Shown here piece after piece: positions 14,301 to 29,300 of a stretch of DNA of 60,000 bases. Position 1 is the stretch's first letter. Every line of letters starts with the position of its first letter. The position numbers and the translations under genes are program-made. Location: assembly GCF_032854445.1 (NCBI RefSeq), contig NC_088295.1, positions 9,785,385 through 9,845,384 on the forward strand, in the 5' to 3' direction. This stretch comes from Liolophura sinensis (Eukaryota; Mollusca; Polyplacophora; Chitonida; Chitonidae). The notes beneath the pieces are model-generated. The model saw nothing but the letters and a program-made list of their open reading frames with translations. It ran no database searches and had not been told where the DNA came from.

Positions 14301-17300
14301 CCCGAGTCCCATGTGTTCACAGACCATATCTGTTGTTCACGGTACAACACACACACATCTTATTAACCTCTTTTCCACATTATCACTTTAAATGGATAAT
14401 AATTTTTTTTCCCTACTGTCCTATTTATTGTTCTAGTTTTGTTTTCTTTACAACTATGTATCTTACTAAGTTGGTAATGAACAGGGATTCATTGAAATCC
14501 CTCCACATCCACCTGTACTTGATTCTGTAGACCACAAGAACACAGACAGGTGGTTGACCCTTTCTGACCGAATTGTTTACAAACGGTTATTTACAAACAA
14601 AAGTTTCACTGTAATGCAGATTACCTGCCGGGTTTTACACAGAAATTGGGTCATGAGGTAATACGTGTATTTGTCTAATACAGCCTCAAGAAACCTCCAG
14701 CCCTCCAATTTTATTTCTGCCAGGTTCTTAACAAAACAAACAGGGCATCCCATTGGCTTATGCAGCAGCTGTGTTTGTGTTTATTTATGTCCTCAGGGAA
14801 ATAAATTTCCTGTCAACTCAGAAGCACATGTCTTTTTCACACTGCATGCAAAAATTTTAAAAGATATAAAACTTAGTGCCTGGTTTGCAATGTCTGAAAC
14901 AGAATTGATGCATTTACGGTGTCAAAAAAAACCTGTCAAGTAGTGAAACAATCTTGGGTAGTCCTGCATGTAAACTATCGCTGAAATAAATATACAAATA
15001 TAACAAAGTCTGAACTAGGAATAAAACATTATCCACATGTTATTTAGCAGAAGAACAACAACTAACCAAGTTGAGAGAGGTCCACAAACAAACACGTCCT
15101 ACGTGCATATACATGTAAATCAGCATTATGTGTCATGAGCTCTGGGCAGAGCAATCACACATGGGAGTAAAACAGTGCATGTAATGCATTCATCAACTGA
15201 CACAATCTATGCAACTATAACTTTGAAGATAACCCAATGCAGATCAAGGTATAACGTGAGGTAATGCAGTCCATCATATACAGTACATACATGTGTCTCT
15301 ACACTTCTTTTTCATACACAAACAACTGCAGGGACATACAATACATGTTCTGTTGAGTCAGAAGATCATGCTTCATTTGCTACAAACAAACCAGATGTAA
15401 CAATTACTACAACTCTGGTACATTGTACATGCACATGTAACTCCAATGCTTTTGATTAGACTTTAAGCCTCTGTAACCTACATGCTACCTGCCTGAGTGT
15501 TCTAGCTTTGATTCAGTTAAGGTTTTCCTGGCTACATTCTGCCCACAGCTGTTGTATGATTGTGATGTAACTAGACAGGGTAGAATAAGGCAGTAACTTT
15601 ACCCTCAGGTTAGGCAGTGCAAGCTTACACGATACTGCCTGCCTTTACTACTCTCAGGAATAACCTTAGCAATGGATAAGTGAGAAACTAACCTTAGCAA
15701 TGGTAAGTCAGCGGCCAACCTGATTACTGATTGTGAGGGGCTAACCTCATTAATAGTAGTCAGATGCTAATCTGCTGACTGGTTAAGTGAGAAACTAACC
15801 TTAGCAATGGTATGTCAGCGGCCAACCTGATTACTGATTGTGAGGGGCTAACCTCATTAATAGTTGTCAGATTCTAACCTCCTGACTGGTTAAGTGAGAG
15901 ACTAACCTTAGCAATGGTATGTCAGCGGCCAACCTGATTACTGGTTGTGATGGGCTAACCTGCTGACTGGTTAAGTTAGAGGCTAACCTGTTGACTGGTT
16001 AGGTACATGTTAGAAGCTAACTTGACTACAGGTTAAGTTAGGGACGGATTTCATGTGAGAGGTTATCCTAATAACATGATTTAACTGTAGATATTACAGA
16101 TGCAAAAGTAATAAGCTGGAATACACAAGAAACAACACTACTGTAATTCTTTAACCTTTTTGCATGGTTTGCAAGGTGTTTATTCACGCCTATTCCGAAG
16201 GCATTATTCTGTGTAGGCCAATACAACTAATGTAGTTTTGTCTTAAATTCAAATTATACGTGTGTATCAACAGCACTGAAAACTGCTCTTTCATAGGCCA
16301 AAAGGATGGGGAATTAAGGTGTTATAAATGCCTAATGGGCCTGAAGCATATTAAGATGTACACAACAAGCTTGTGAAGGGTGCTGTAGTGTGCTAGCTAT
16401 ATGGCTCCATCTAGTTTTTCTACTATGATTTGTGTTATAGGTTTGGTTATCAGTACACAAAGTGATTACAGTCTCCTACACCTCGCTCATTTCAAATAGT
16501 ACCTTGATATGATGCAACACTGATCATATCTCCCAATAAATCAGAAATTACAAAATGTATTTACTGACTCGTCAAAACCAAAAATAGTAAATACTTGTCT
16601 AGTAGGATATCCAACACGGAAATTAAGCGATAGAAGGAACAGGTTTTGATTAACTGTCTTCCTGAAATGACTATCAAGTAGCTTGTCTCCTATATGCTAA
16701 CATACATGTAGGTGTGCCAATCAGTAAGTAATGCAAGACGCTCTGTTAGTGGGTTATCAGTTGTGATATCAGTCAAGAAATAATCCACTGCCATTATGAC
16801 AGAGCTACTGAAGCTTATCTGCTCAAACTCGATCCACATGGCCGATCACTGTTAGCGATAACAAAAGATACAATCTATAATGACTTTTATCAGAATACTA
16901 AAGAACTGCACATAGCTTTAATTCTGAATACACGTACCATTCAAAAGAAGTTAAATTAAACTACTTGAGTTTTCCATGACACAACTTTGTGTACAACTTA
17001 ACTAAACAAAAGGCTACAATGAATATGCATGCTGGCTGATCTTTGTGTAAAGAAACACAAAAACTTCGGGCACCCTTTACACAAATGAGCTCTTACTAAG
17101 GTTGATATGATTATCAGTATCATTATTACCATTTGGCCAATCAGTGTCCTCCAATCATGAAGCAGAAACACATTCATCGAGCCACACCACATAATAGTGA
17201 TTCTGATTGGATAACTGGATAACCATCAGCAGCCAACAAAAAACTGCCTTGTGATGAGGTCAATGTCTCAGGTGAGTTAGAGCGAGGAAGTAATGATCTG

Positions 17301-20300
17301 CACACCTAAGCTAACCAAACCGTGGTCCTTAAGGAGATAATTTAATTAAGCACTACTATGTTCAGAAAATCAACCCGTATGTATTTTAACCTCTTATTAA
17401 TACTGACAAGAACAACATGTAGCATAACCTGGCAGGACTTTTCCTCGTACATCTAATCCATTAAAAAAAAAAAAGACTTCATGAAATTTATGAATTGGCG
17501 CATTTTGACTTTGCACACCAGAAAGTAAACTCAGTATTAATCAATGCTCAGGTCTCTGAATCTTTTTTTTTTTAAAAATGCTAATTTGCATGGAACTACA
17601 TTTATAACCCAGGTAGAGGTACATGTATCCTAGTAACACAATTACCACATTTAACATGAGCCTATATTTTCAAACTTGCTCTGACTGACTTTACCTGTAC
17701 AAGTGGCCCTGAGCACCTGAAATGATTCTTGTGTAGAAGGCAATACATGTATAGCTCCAGTACACATAAATCTATGTAGATCTATTGAAGAGACATTATT
17801 ACTGCATGCAATACTGAGCCTGTATTTACAAACAAGCACCCATGTATAAGTGGAGCTTAACCCCTGAGACTGTTAATGTTAAGGGAGATGGATGGATGCT
17901 GACCAGTGTATATGTAAGGCCTCTCTGAGCTACAGGTATGTGTAGATTGGCCAGTGAAGATGACCTACCAGCCCAGGTACACACATATATATAGAGTCTA
18001 AAGAGGGCAAATCAGCTGGATCAGAAATCTGACAAGTCTTCACTGGGTAATTAGGGAGGCGTGAGTCAGAGGTGTTGGGCCACTGAGGCAACCTCCTTAA
18101 ACACTGCTGCTACTACTTGTAGACAGACCCCTTTTAAAATTTAAGCTCTCTCCTAGTCCTATCCATGCTACACAAATTTCCCCAAAATCCATCTTAGTAT
18201 GGAAGTGGTATACCTGCTGAACATATATTCACATGATAAAAATCTCATCATACTGAGTATCTACACAGACTAACTATACCAAAACCCCACACATGTCCAA
18301 CACTGATCTTGACTTGTTCAGCCACAGTCATGTCCTGGTGAATATCAACACACTAATTTATCGTAATCATAAAGCATCTGCCATTACCAAAATGAGGTTC
18401 TAATATACTTTTAATATTCTGCAACAGTTCAAAAAATGATGGAAAACCTCTTCTGTGAAATTCTCGCTTCATCTGTTTCACAATGTATGACCACAGTCAG
18501 ACAATAAGCTTCCCATAGCCTTTAACCTGATGTTATCAACTTTTTGCGTAGTATTCCACTATTCACTGATAACTGATAATTCCAACTTCACATTGGTCTA
18601 CATTTACAATAACCAACAGGTAGCTGCACTACAACACAAACCTGAATACAAAAAGCAGTGTATGCAACCTTAACATAAACTGCTCAACAACTTAAGTTAA
18701 TCAGATGATACAAAAACACTGAGAAGGGCAATCAATCCATAAATTAGAATCACTCATGGTGCAATAGAACTAGCACAATTCCTACCAAAATGATCCTTAA
18801 ATCAATACATCTGCACCAGATTCAACCAGGATGTTATTGGATATTTTTTCCCATTCCATGGTTTAACAAAGATGGCTGTTTGTAGCATCGCACTGTTCAA
18901 CTTGAGCCTAAGGGACATTCATTAGCCAGCATATGAAATGCAGTCTGATTTCAGAATCAGACAAATGCTACATTGACAATAAATCGAAACCTGTTCTCCA
19001 TGTAGCTGGTAGCGAGAATGCTCTCTTTTTTAAATAAGAAAAATTTTATAATCTGTATACCAAGTCATAGAGATGTTATTTCTCATCTTAGTCATGACCA
19101 ATTCAGTTTAAATACAGATTACTGAACTTCCAACTTGCTCTAACGAGAATACTGGAGGGAAAACTAGAAGAAGTCTGCCATATAAAATGTCTACTGCATG
19201 GAAGATGTCAACATAAATCTGTGATGCAACAATCAGTTCTCAACATACCACATAGTGGCAACATAAATCTGTAATGTAACAATCAGTTCTCACCATACCA
19301 CATAGTAGCAACATAAATCTGTGATGCAACAATCAGTTTTCACCATATCACAGGGTAGCAACATAAATCTGTGATACAACAAGTTCTCACTATACCACAA
19401 GGTAGCAACATAAATCTGTGATGCAACAGCCAGTCCTCACCTTACCAAAGGGTAACAACATAAATCTGTGATGCAACAATCAGTTCTCATCAAAACCACA
19501 AGGTGGCAATATGAATCTGTGATGCAACAATCAGTTCTCACCTTACCACAGGGTAGTAACATAAATCTGTAATGTAACAACCCCAGTTCTCACCATACCA
19601 CAGGGTAGCAACATAATCTGTGACACAACAATCAGTTCTCACCATACCACATGGTAGCAACATAATCTGTGATGCAACAACCAGTTCTCACTATACCACA
19701 GGGTAGCAACATAAATCTGTGATGTTACAACCCCAGTTCTCACCATACCACAGGGTAGCAACATGAATCTGTGATGTAACAACCCCAGTTCTCACCATAC
19801 CACAGGGTAGCAACATAATCTGTGAAAAACCAATCAGTTCTCACCATACCACATGGTAGCAACATAATCTGTGATGCAACAACCAGCTCTCACTATACTA
19901 CAGGATAGCAACATAAATCTGTGATGCAACATTCAGTTCTCACCATACCACAGGGTAGCACCATGAATCTGTGATACAACATTCAGTTCTCACCATACCA
20001 CAGGATAGCAACATAAATCTGTGATGCAACAATCAGTTCTCACAATATACTACAGGATAGCAACATAAATCTGTGATGCAACAATCAGTTCTCACCATAT
20101 CACAGGTTGCAACATAAATCTGTGATACAACAATCAGTTCTCACTATGCCATAAGGTAGCAACATATATCTGTGATGCAACAGCCAGTCCTCACCTTACC
20201 AAAGGGTAACAACATAAATCTGTGATGCAACAATCAGTTCTCACTATACCACAAGATAGCAACATAAATCTGTGATGCAACAGGCAGTTCTCACCTTACC

Positions 20301-23300
20301 AAAGGGTATTAACATAAATCTGTGATGCAACAACCAGTTCTCATCATACCACAGGGTAGTAACATAAATCTGTGATGCAACAACCCCAGTTCTCACCATA
20401 CCACAGGGTAGTAACATAAATCTGTGATGTAACAATCCCAGTTCTCACCATACAGCAGAGTAGCAACATGATCTATGATGCAACAATCAGTTCTCACCAT
20501 ACCACATGGCAGCAACATAATTTGTGATGCAACAATCAGTTCTGAGTATACTACAGGGTAGCAGCATAAATCTGTGATGCAACAATCAGTTCCCATCATA
20601 CCACAGGGTAGCACCATGAATCTGTGATGCAATAATCAGTTGTCATCAAGACCACAGGACAGCAACATAAATCACTGATCCCTGAAAACTTCAAGTGGAG
20701 ACACAGTAAAAGTACATGCAATGTGACAAAACAATTCGGACATGTCTGAGCCTGAAAATACGTGGCCTGACAGTCTTCAGAACATCTCTTTGGAGGAAGT
20801 GGTACGACCTATCACGTATTTCGTCCATGTTGTATATTACTGGATGATGGTTTATGTATCAATTAGCCTATGCTCCTAAATTACATAACATGGAGCAGGA
20901 TGATACGAATCTGACTGCTTTCTCCAACAGGCTGTTAGTCACCTACTTTAAGGCATATAAGTTGCAAGAGATGTCCTGATGAATTGCCATCAAGAACTCA
21001 GACTTAACAAGTACATGTAACCAAGTACTTACATAATAAGAAAGATATCTACAACTGCCGCCACACATGTATATATGTACTTCACTTAATTACTGAAAGT
21101 AATACCAACAGGAATGAAAAGGCACACAGAAAGCAATGATTTATTCACATCATACTAGCCTATTACAAACCACAGCCTACACACAACACTGCCCCAGTCA
21201 AGAGCTAATCCTTCAATCTTCCAGTAAGATTTCCTCAGTGGAAGTCCAGTCAGAGTCACTCAAACAGGACAAGTTCCAGATGAAGCTCATTGATGTCAAT
21301 AAGTACATTCTACAAATCTGAAACACTAAACTGGACGCTGGAGATAGCAGTGGCACGAGAAATTTGAGCTGAATTCCGAGAAAAAAGGAGCACAATACAG
21401 GCATCAGTGATGTGAATTGGAATACCTCCATTTTCACTCTCCTCATCACTGACCTTAACCGATACGTTATCAGGTATCCTTGATAAAGTACGTGCTACAG
21501 GGAAGGTCCAGTTACAGCTTTATTCAATTATCCTCCACACACCTTGTTTTTCTCAGCAAAGCTATTGGCCAGGCCAGCTTTCCAACACTAGGGTAATAGA
21601 GCAAGGCAGTGGCAGTCAAAATATTGCATTTGGCAGAGGGTAACTCCTTAGCTCGCACACATGTCAATGGTAAGGGCAGACTATCCATCTTGTGTTATTT
21701 ACAGCTGTTATAAACAGACTGGTATCACCAGCAAACTGATCAGTGGCTTTTCTGTCCTCTATTAGTTATGGATAGAGGAGATACTTCAACATTTTAACAG
21801 GAAACCCAAGGACTTCACTGGGACCTGTTAGAAAAATCACAGGGAGGTGTAAAGGCACTAAGCCACTTGAGTAAAGGAAGTAGAAACACAATTTAGTAAC
21901 ACCTGTGCACAAAGAGGTCACAAGAACATCCTTAACTCTTGCACAATCTGACTTTCCAATTCTTCTGAGGTTCACAAGCAAACTTATATACCTGACCAAT
22001 CAAAATAAGGTAGAGGCAAAACATCATTTTGCAGACAGGAGCACTCTAAAATACAGGATATGACTTGTGCAATTCATGACAATATCCCCAATACTCCTTA
22101 ATATGCCACATGAATTTGCCCTGATATCTCTTTACAAGAGAACAATAATCACATGCCAGTAACTAAAATGAAAGTTTTAGATGAAGATACATGTGCAAAC
22201 AGTACCACAGACAAGCACATGAAACGAGAAATACTAATACTATGGACAATCCCTTTGGCTGAGGAAATGATACGGGAATGTATGACCATGAGTTAACAGA
22301 CTTCTAAATGGCTGCCCCAGTGCATCAAAGACAACTTGAAAATCTTCAGAAGTTGCCAGACAATATGTCTTCAGGTCCTGATGCACATGTATAGTCCTCT
22401 ATGGTATTCCAGCAGAGGCACAAAGTGATACTACATCAAAGGAACACCTGTAAGGTACATAAATTCCACCTTCAGTGAAATATCTTTGTGTTTAAAGGTA
22501 AGTCTGAAGCCGAAACACGCTGCTTTCTTTACCTACCTTTCTTTGACTTGGCACCAATTTTTAACTTTGAGGGCCATGTAATTTGAGTATTGGTTTCATC
22601 CATAACCTGAAGAAAACAGAAAAACAAATTATCAAAGAGACTCAGTATGACCAGTTCAACTTCGTTGTAAACAGAGTTATGAACACGCAAATTTGAAAAA
22701 AATATAATGATCAGAGGAATAATGATCACAACAGTAATTCAGTTTAACCACAACAAAAAAAAAAAACACTCTGGTTTTTGCATATTTTTCATAAATGCAT
22801 CAATGAAACCTGAAGAGCGTACATGTGCAATCTGAGGCATTTAATAACGATGCATGTACAAATAGACACAACAATTCCATTTGTCAAACATGAAAACAAG
22901 TCAATAATACATCACTACATACATCAGCTAAAATAAATAAATCTGTTCCAATCTACTGGTTGAAATATTTTTTCAAATATTATGACCCTGTACTATACTT
23001 CATTTACCGAATTCATGGAAACATGGGCAAAATCATTTCATTAAAGAAACCCAACAACTTTATTTTCACACTACATGCTCATTACACACAATATTTGTGC
23101 TATGTCAGTCTGTAAATACTCCCCTTATGTAGAGGACTGTAGCCGTAAGTCTAGTCAACCTCTGCTGAAAAGCCTATACATCTCGTATATGGTGATGTAA
23201 ACATAGCTATTTAACATAATCCTGTCTGACCAATGGAAATGATTCTACTATCTCCTGGTGGGAAGTCATAAACAGTAAATGACAGTTAAAATGTGCAGAA

Positions 23301-26300
23301 AACTATAGCTCTATATACGACAACCATGCGATTCGATGGCCACGCCAAAGAAATGGAAAGATTATGTGGATTTCAAGGTACTTTGGCCGGGTGACATCAT
23401 GCCGTGAATACTTGAAGGGATTGTATATTCAAAAGTCCTGCAAAGCACAGCAGAATCTATGCATTAGGTCTACCGACTGTGGTTTTCCAGAAGCTATCCT
23501 GTGACTTAACCTATAATATCCCCTACACATACACCTATTACATGTAATTAGCAAACTAAAGGTACTATAAGTACATGTAAAACAGTTTTGCAACAATTAT
23601 TTTGAAGAACAGGCTATCAGAGTTGCAGGCCTACTAGATCCAGGAAAAACGTGTATACACCACAGCAACTTGGCGATACGATGACCAATTTTTGCTCACA
23701 CATCAGCCACGTAGATGATACAAATGTGCTCCCGTCTGGTTTGTCTGACATGAATTGGACATCCACCAAATTATGGTAGTACATGTGGAGAATTTGGCAC
23801 GGTTTTGCAAGTAACAGACAGTAACAGACGATAAATTTTATAGCCAAGTTGAGTGATACCGGTTGTGACACAAGGATCCATGCAGTCGGGCTAGTCCGGC
23901 CAGTTGATTGTGAGTTACACTGATGACAACTGGGTTCCTGTTACAGGCTTCAAGGTACGGCATGGTGGGGTGTATCAAGCAGATGGATCTAATCCATCTT
24001 TAAAGTAATTCAATGACTTACTTTAGATATTGTATGTATTTTAGAGACTGTACTTATGTAAGGCACTGATGAAATATGAACCAAAACTAAACCATTTTTT
24101 TAAATGTAGAATGAAATTCAGTGTTAGTGTACATGTACGGGGTCAAAAACTTTGGGGCATTTTTCCAACTCTGGAGAAAATCAATGTGCATGTACACTGA
24201 GGTTACAATTGACAATTAAGTGGGTTTATTCTGATGTCTCGACAGAGAGTGGAAATAAATGGTAACCAGATTATGGCTACTCTGTGAGCGTACATGTACG
24301 TCCATATCCAGGTTTATTCACAGTATGAACACCTGAATCTGTACAGGTACTGTGTCAGTTTGCCCCGCGTAACTCACTCAAACCACCATCACAACTACAC
24401 ATACTCGCTTTTAATTTAGAGGCTGAGCAGTTCTGCACACGCCAACTCATCCATGAAATGCTTTTCACAATACAAGTATTAAGTGCTGTACCATCAACAG
24501 TCAAATCCTAGATGGTGTTAGGTTCATTCTGTGTAAACACCACACACAGACGCTCAGATAGTAACCTGATACAATCGAATTTGCCTATTTTAATTCACAA
24601 TTTGCCCTGTTGCAGGTAGATTCATTTATTTATAACGGGATTGGTGTTCATGCCCTGCAGGTATATTTAAAGCTGCTTTGTATTCATGACATAGCATTAT
24701 AGCCTTGAAATCCAAAATAGCACCTACACTTATACTGACCTAAACAGCCCCACGTACATGTGCATGTCAGCAGAGATATCTTGGTGAACACAGCTGATGA
24801 GAATTGTGTCATACTTTCTTCAAGCAACTCAACAAATTAGAGAGACAATGAAAAACTGACATACCAAAGTGCAAAGTGACAAACAGCATGACAAGTACAC
24901 ATAAATTATCTCAACGTCTTGGGACCTAAACAGCCTTATGTACATGTGCATGTCAGTGGAGATATCTCACCGTCTTGGGACCTAAACAGTCTCATATACA
25001 TGTGCATGTCAGCAGTGATATCTCACTGTCTTGGGACCTGAACAGCCTCATATATATGTGCATGTCAGTGGAGATATCTCAACGTCTTGGGACCTAAACA
25101 GCCTTATGTACATGTGCATGTCAGTGGAGATATCTCACCGTCTTGGGACCTAAACAGCCTTATGTACATGTGCATGTCAGTGGAGATATCTCACCGTCTT
25201 GGGACCTAAACAGCCTCATATACATGTGCATGTCGACAGAGATATCTCACTGTCTTGGGACCTAAACAGCCTTATGTACATGTGCATGTCAGCAGAGATA
25301 TCTCACTGTCTTGGGACCTAAATAGCCTCATATACACGTGCATGTCAGTGGAGATATCTCATTGTCTTGGGACCTAAACAGCCTCATATACATGTGCATG
25401 TCAGTGGAGATATCTCACTGTCTTGGTTCCTGAACAGCTTCATATACATGTGCATGTCAGTGGAGATATCTCAACGGCTTGATGACGCAAGATATACACA
25501 TCATCTTGATGAACACAGCTGATGAGCAATATGTCACGTTTTCTTCAAGCAACTCAGCAAATTAGATAGACAATGAAAAACTGACGCACCAAAGTGCAAA
25601 GTGACAAACAGCATGACAAGTACACATAAATTATCTCAAAGCTCTCTTTTTCTCCTCAAAACATGCTCCCTTCATGAAGTTCATATATCAGTCTCTGAAA
25701 GAGTCTAATGAACCATTTCTGAAACTGTAAATTAGATGCAGATTTCCCACCTTATATAAATTTCATCTCACCTGCATTTCATTTACTAGACTTATCTCAA
25801 CCTGTTCATAGATATGAATATTATCCACTGTATATGAAGCTTTTTTACTTCACCTGCTTGATCTCGCATTACGCCATTTTCAGATTTCTTTAAACTCACC
25901 AATAGTACTGGCACAGTGTCTTTCTTGGTTAAGACGCTGTTCATTTGGGGACACTAGTGATCTACATGTATATGCCCAAAACTATACAAAATGCAAACAA
26001 ATCATCAGCAGTCGGATTTGGACAGATGTCTTCATGAGACTCACAGATTACAAAAGTTACCTAACTGACCAGATGGGGCACAAACACATTAGTTTATGTG
26101 TGTTTTGTTCATATTTTTACTTAACTCAAATATGTAACAGTATGCTGTATCTGAAAGCAAATGCCCATAGGTTAATCTTTATATATTTATATATAGTAAA
26201 ACCAGCATGAAAGAGGTGTACATGTATATGTTAACACCTGTAAAATGACTCCAAATACATGTACACAAGTGCAAGCAATTTTATCACGTAAATTACAAAT

Positions 26301-29300
26301 GTCCCAGCCTTAACATCTGAGTAGGGCTTACAAGATCTTAAGTTAATTTTGTCAACAGTTTTGTACCTGTTCTGGACCCATCGACCCTAAATTAAGTAGC
26401 CTTGGTCACCTGATACAATTGACAAGCCCAACGCAGGATCCTTTCTACAATGTTACTACATTCCCTGTGGATGAAGTCTTTGTTCAAACTCACGTAGCGG
26501 AACCATTTCATCCCGTATAACAGATTTACTTTCTATCTCCTAAATTTGATCTAGTTCCACTTAAACTTGCTTGCTGTCTTCAGACAAAACCTTCTGACAT
26601 CATTTCATATCTGTCACTAAATGTTTGAGATTGTTCTTTTTTTTTAAACTCAAATTGTGTGGAAGTTATTCTATTGTTTGGCAATCACTTAAAGTACATT
26701 AACACATTCATAAGAGGTCAACTAATATATACAGCTTTTAAAGCTGACTGCAGTAAAATAGGCTTCATGACCAAAGGGCATAGGAAAATAGTGTCAATAC
26801 AAAGCTAGCACTACCAGAGTATTCTGTCTACAAGAGATATACTTAAAAGAGTTCAGGTAATTGAGTCTTCAGGTAGATTAATAGAAATCCAAACTTTCAT
26901 TAGGTTAAGATGTTATTCCAAAACAACACAAAACAACAAGATAATAGACAAGTACTTTAGGCCATTATCAAACATAATTTTAGGTGTAGACCATTTAAAG
27001 ATCAAAATGTCTGAAAAAAGAAAGAGCCGTTCAGGTGATTCGGAAATACCAGACAATTTCAACACAATGACAGTGCCGGCAACACTTGCCATAGACACAT
27101 TACTCATAAGCTGGTTAACATACATAAAAGGCTGAAACCTCACAATGTTTAGACTCGGATACTGGTACACCTGTTGTACCTTTACACAAAGATCCCTAAA
27201 CAGACCACGTGTGACTAATTCTTTATTTGAGCAAGTATTAACTTGTGATTTTTTATTTTGGAGCAGTTAGGTGTAGGCATTGTGTGACAGGTATATCCCA
27301 GAACAGCTTCACATCTACATTTATGTGTACAGTCAGCTGACATCACCCACCATTCTTAGCACAGAAATCTACCGGTTAGCTGTCTATCAGACTACACCTA
27401 TAGCTTAGATAATTCAGCGAAGCAGCTGGCATTGAAATAATCTTACTAATTACACATGGTTTTCTACACTGTATTTAAGACATGAGGTCATGGGATTCTG
27501 CATTCTCCACCCAGTTCAATTGTACATACTGTAAAACCTTGATCTTGACAATTAGTGGTAGCTTTTACAAACAGACATCCAAATGTAGATGTAACCTCTA
27601 AGATACTCCATTAGCGATACACAAGTGGACGTTCTTCCACTCTACAGTGTCTGTCTAAAGTCATGAATGTAGTGAACTGCTCCAACAAATTCAAAAAAGT
27701 AATAAAAAAGCATCTTTTTACAACTCAAGAAATCTTTGGGTTTTTTTTCATAAACAGCTTCTGTATGTATGTGTGTACACTCTGGTTTTTACATGACTCT
27801 TAACACTCAACATTTCAGTCATATGACAATGACAAGTCATTCGGTGTATATCCATATACTGTGTCTTCTTGTGGCAGGGTGATTCTAAAGTGCTGCTGAC
27901 ACCAAAGTATCATTCCAAAGTCACGAGACATGACACCCCATCCAGTCACATTATACCCAGCTCTAACCTCTCAGCGCAGTGCGCCACATGAGGCACCAAC
28001 AAGTGCCATTTGTAAAATCTTTGGCATGACCCAACCTGGGTTTGATTCCAGGTTTTTCTCCACTTTGAGGCAGATGCTGTAGCCATTTGGCCACAGAAGC
28101 GGTCTTTGATAGCTTCTAAAAGTTGGCTGAATGAAAATATTAAATATGTATAATACTGAAGTATGTATCCTGTGCTTGCTAAACTGTCACTTTCACAATG
28201 ACAAAAAAATACAACTGAACAATATTCCATACATAACTTAGCAGGTCTGTCACTGTATCAGCTTAACACTGCATTTTACTTTTAGTGGCAAAGGAACTGA
28301 ACATTTACCAGATCTAAACAAGAACAGTAGCCATCTATCAGAAACAGGAGTAATGGCTGTCAAACACTCATCCCCTCTCAGATGACATCTGTCCACCTAC
28401 ATCCTGGAAAAATGTGGTGGCTCAAAATCTCAGAAACCACTTAAAATAAACAAACCACATACTAACAGACATTCCTTAACAAATCTGTCTCCTTGTTCCA
28501 CAGATTTGAGATGTTATCAGGGATTTTTCCTGCATAACAGATTAAAATGACCGAGCTCAATTTAACACCCACTCAGCAAAGTTTCCCAGTGACAGATACA
28601 AGCATTTAATCTGGAGATACATGTATGCCTCAGCTACACTTGAATATTTCAAATATCTCAACTGCTCTCCACAAATATGCAACAGCCTGCTTCACACGTG
28701 TCAGCAGGAGGTAATCCCATTGACCTCTGACCTCTGATTGAAGAGAACAGCCACTCCTTTGTCCAACCACCATCTCTACTTGGTAATTATTCAACAACAA
28801 CAAGTACTTTCACTGTGTAGTTTTATATGTCTTGAAGCCTGTCAAGAGGCCTAGATTCCCTGAAACATAAAATGCTCCAGTCCTCACACATTACTACTAT
28901 GACGAAGTACATGTATTTTAGCAATTACTCTACTTTTTCCATCCTATAGACACTTTCAGGTCTCTTCTCAATGCTATTTATGTCTTGAGGAACGTAATAA
29001 ATTTACTTTGATGCTCAAATTATCAGTGAGCCTGACTAAATAGACAGAAATCGTAATCATGCACAACAATAATTACATAAATACTACTTTCATGATGGTC
29101 TGACTATAGTAACTGCAATGAGAGAAGTGCTGCACAACCGCATCTGTACTAACACAGGTCAAACAGACTGAAACATTGAATTATCTATATGAAAAATGAT
29201 CATGTTCAACAAGATGTCCTTGAATGTAATTTTTCACATCTTCATTTTTGATGATTTCCCACGCATACATGTTACTTACCTAATCCTAACCATGTTGCAA

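Larger units (their letters stand above)
11495..22536 (-). other. BicC intron 3
   Basis: An 11 kb intron. Recognisable contents are SINE copies at 12.2, 13.35 and 13.8 kb, a 107 bp array at 15.66-16.04 kb and a 50 bp array at 19.2-20.7 kb. The stretches 16.1-19.2 and 20.7-22.5 kb show no gene or repeat that I can support. Confidence 0.7.

Noticed and set aside
20244-20632. Minus-strand ORFs with repeated HHRFMLLPCG
   Set aside because: They are translations of the 50 bp minisatellite.
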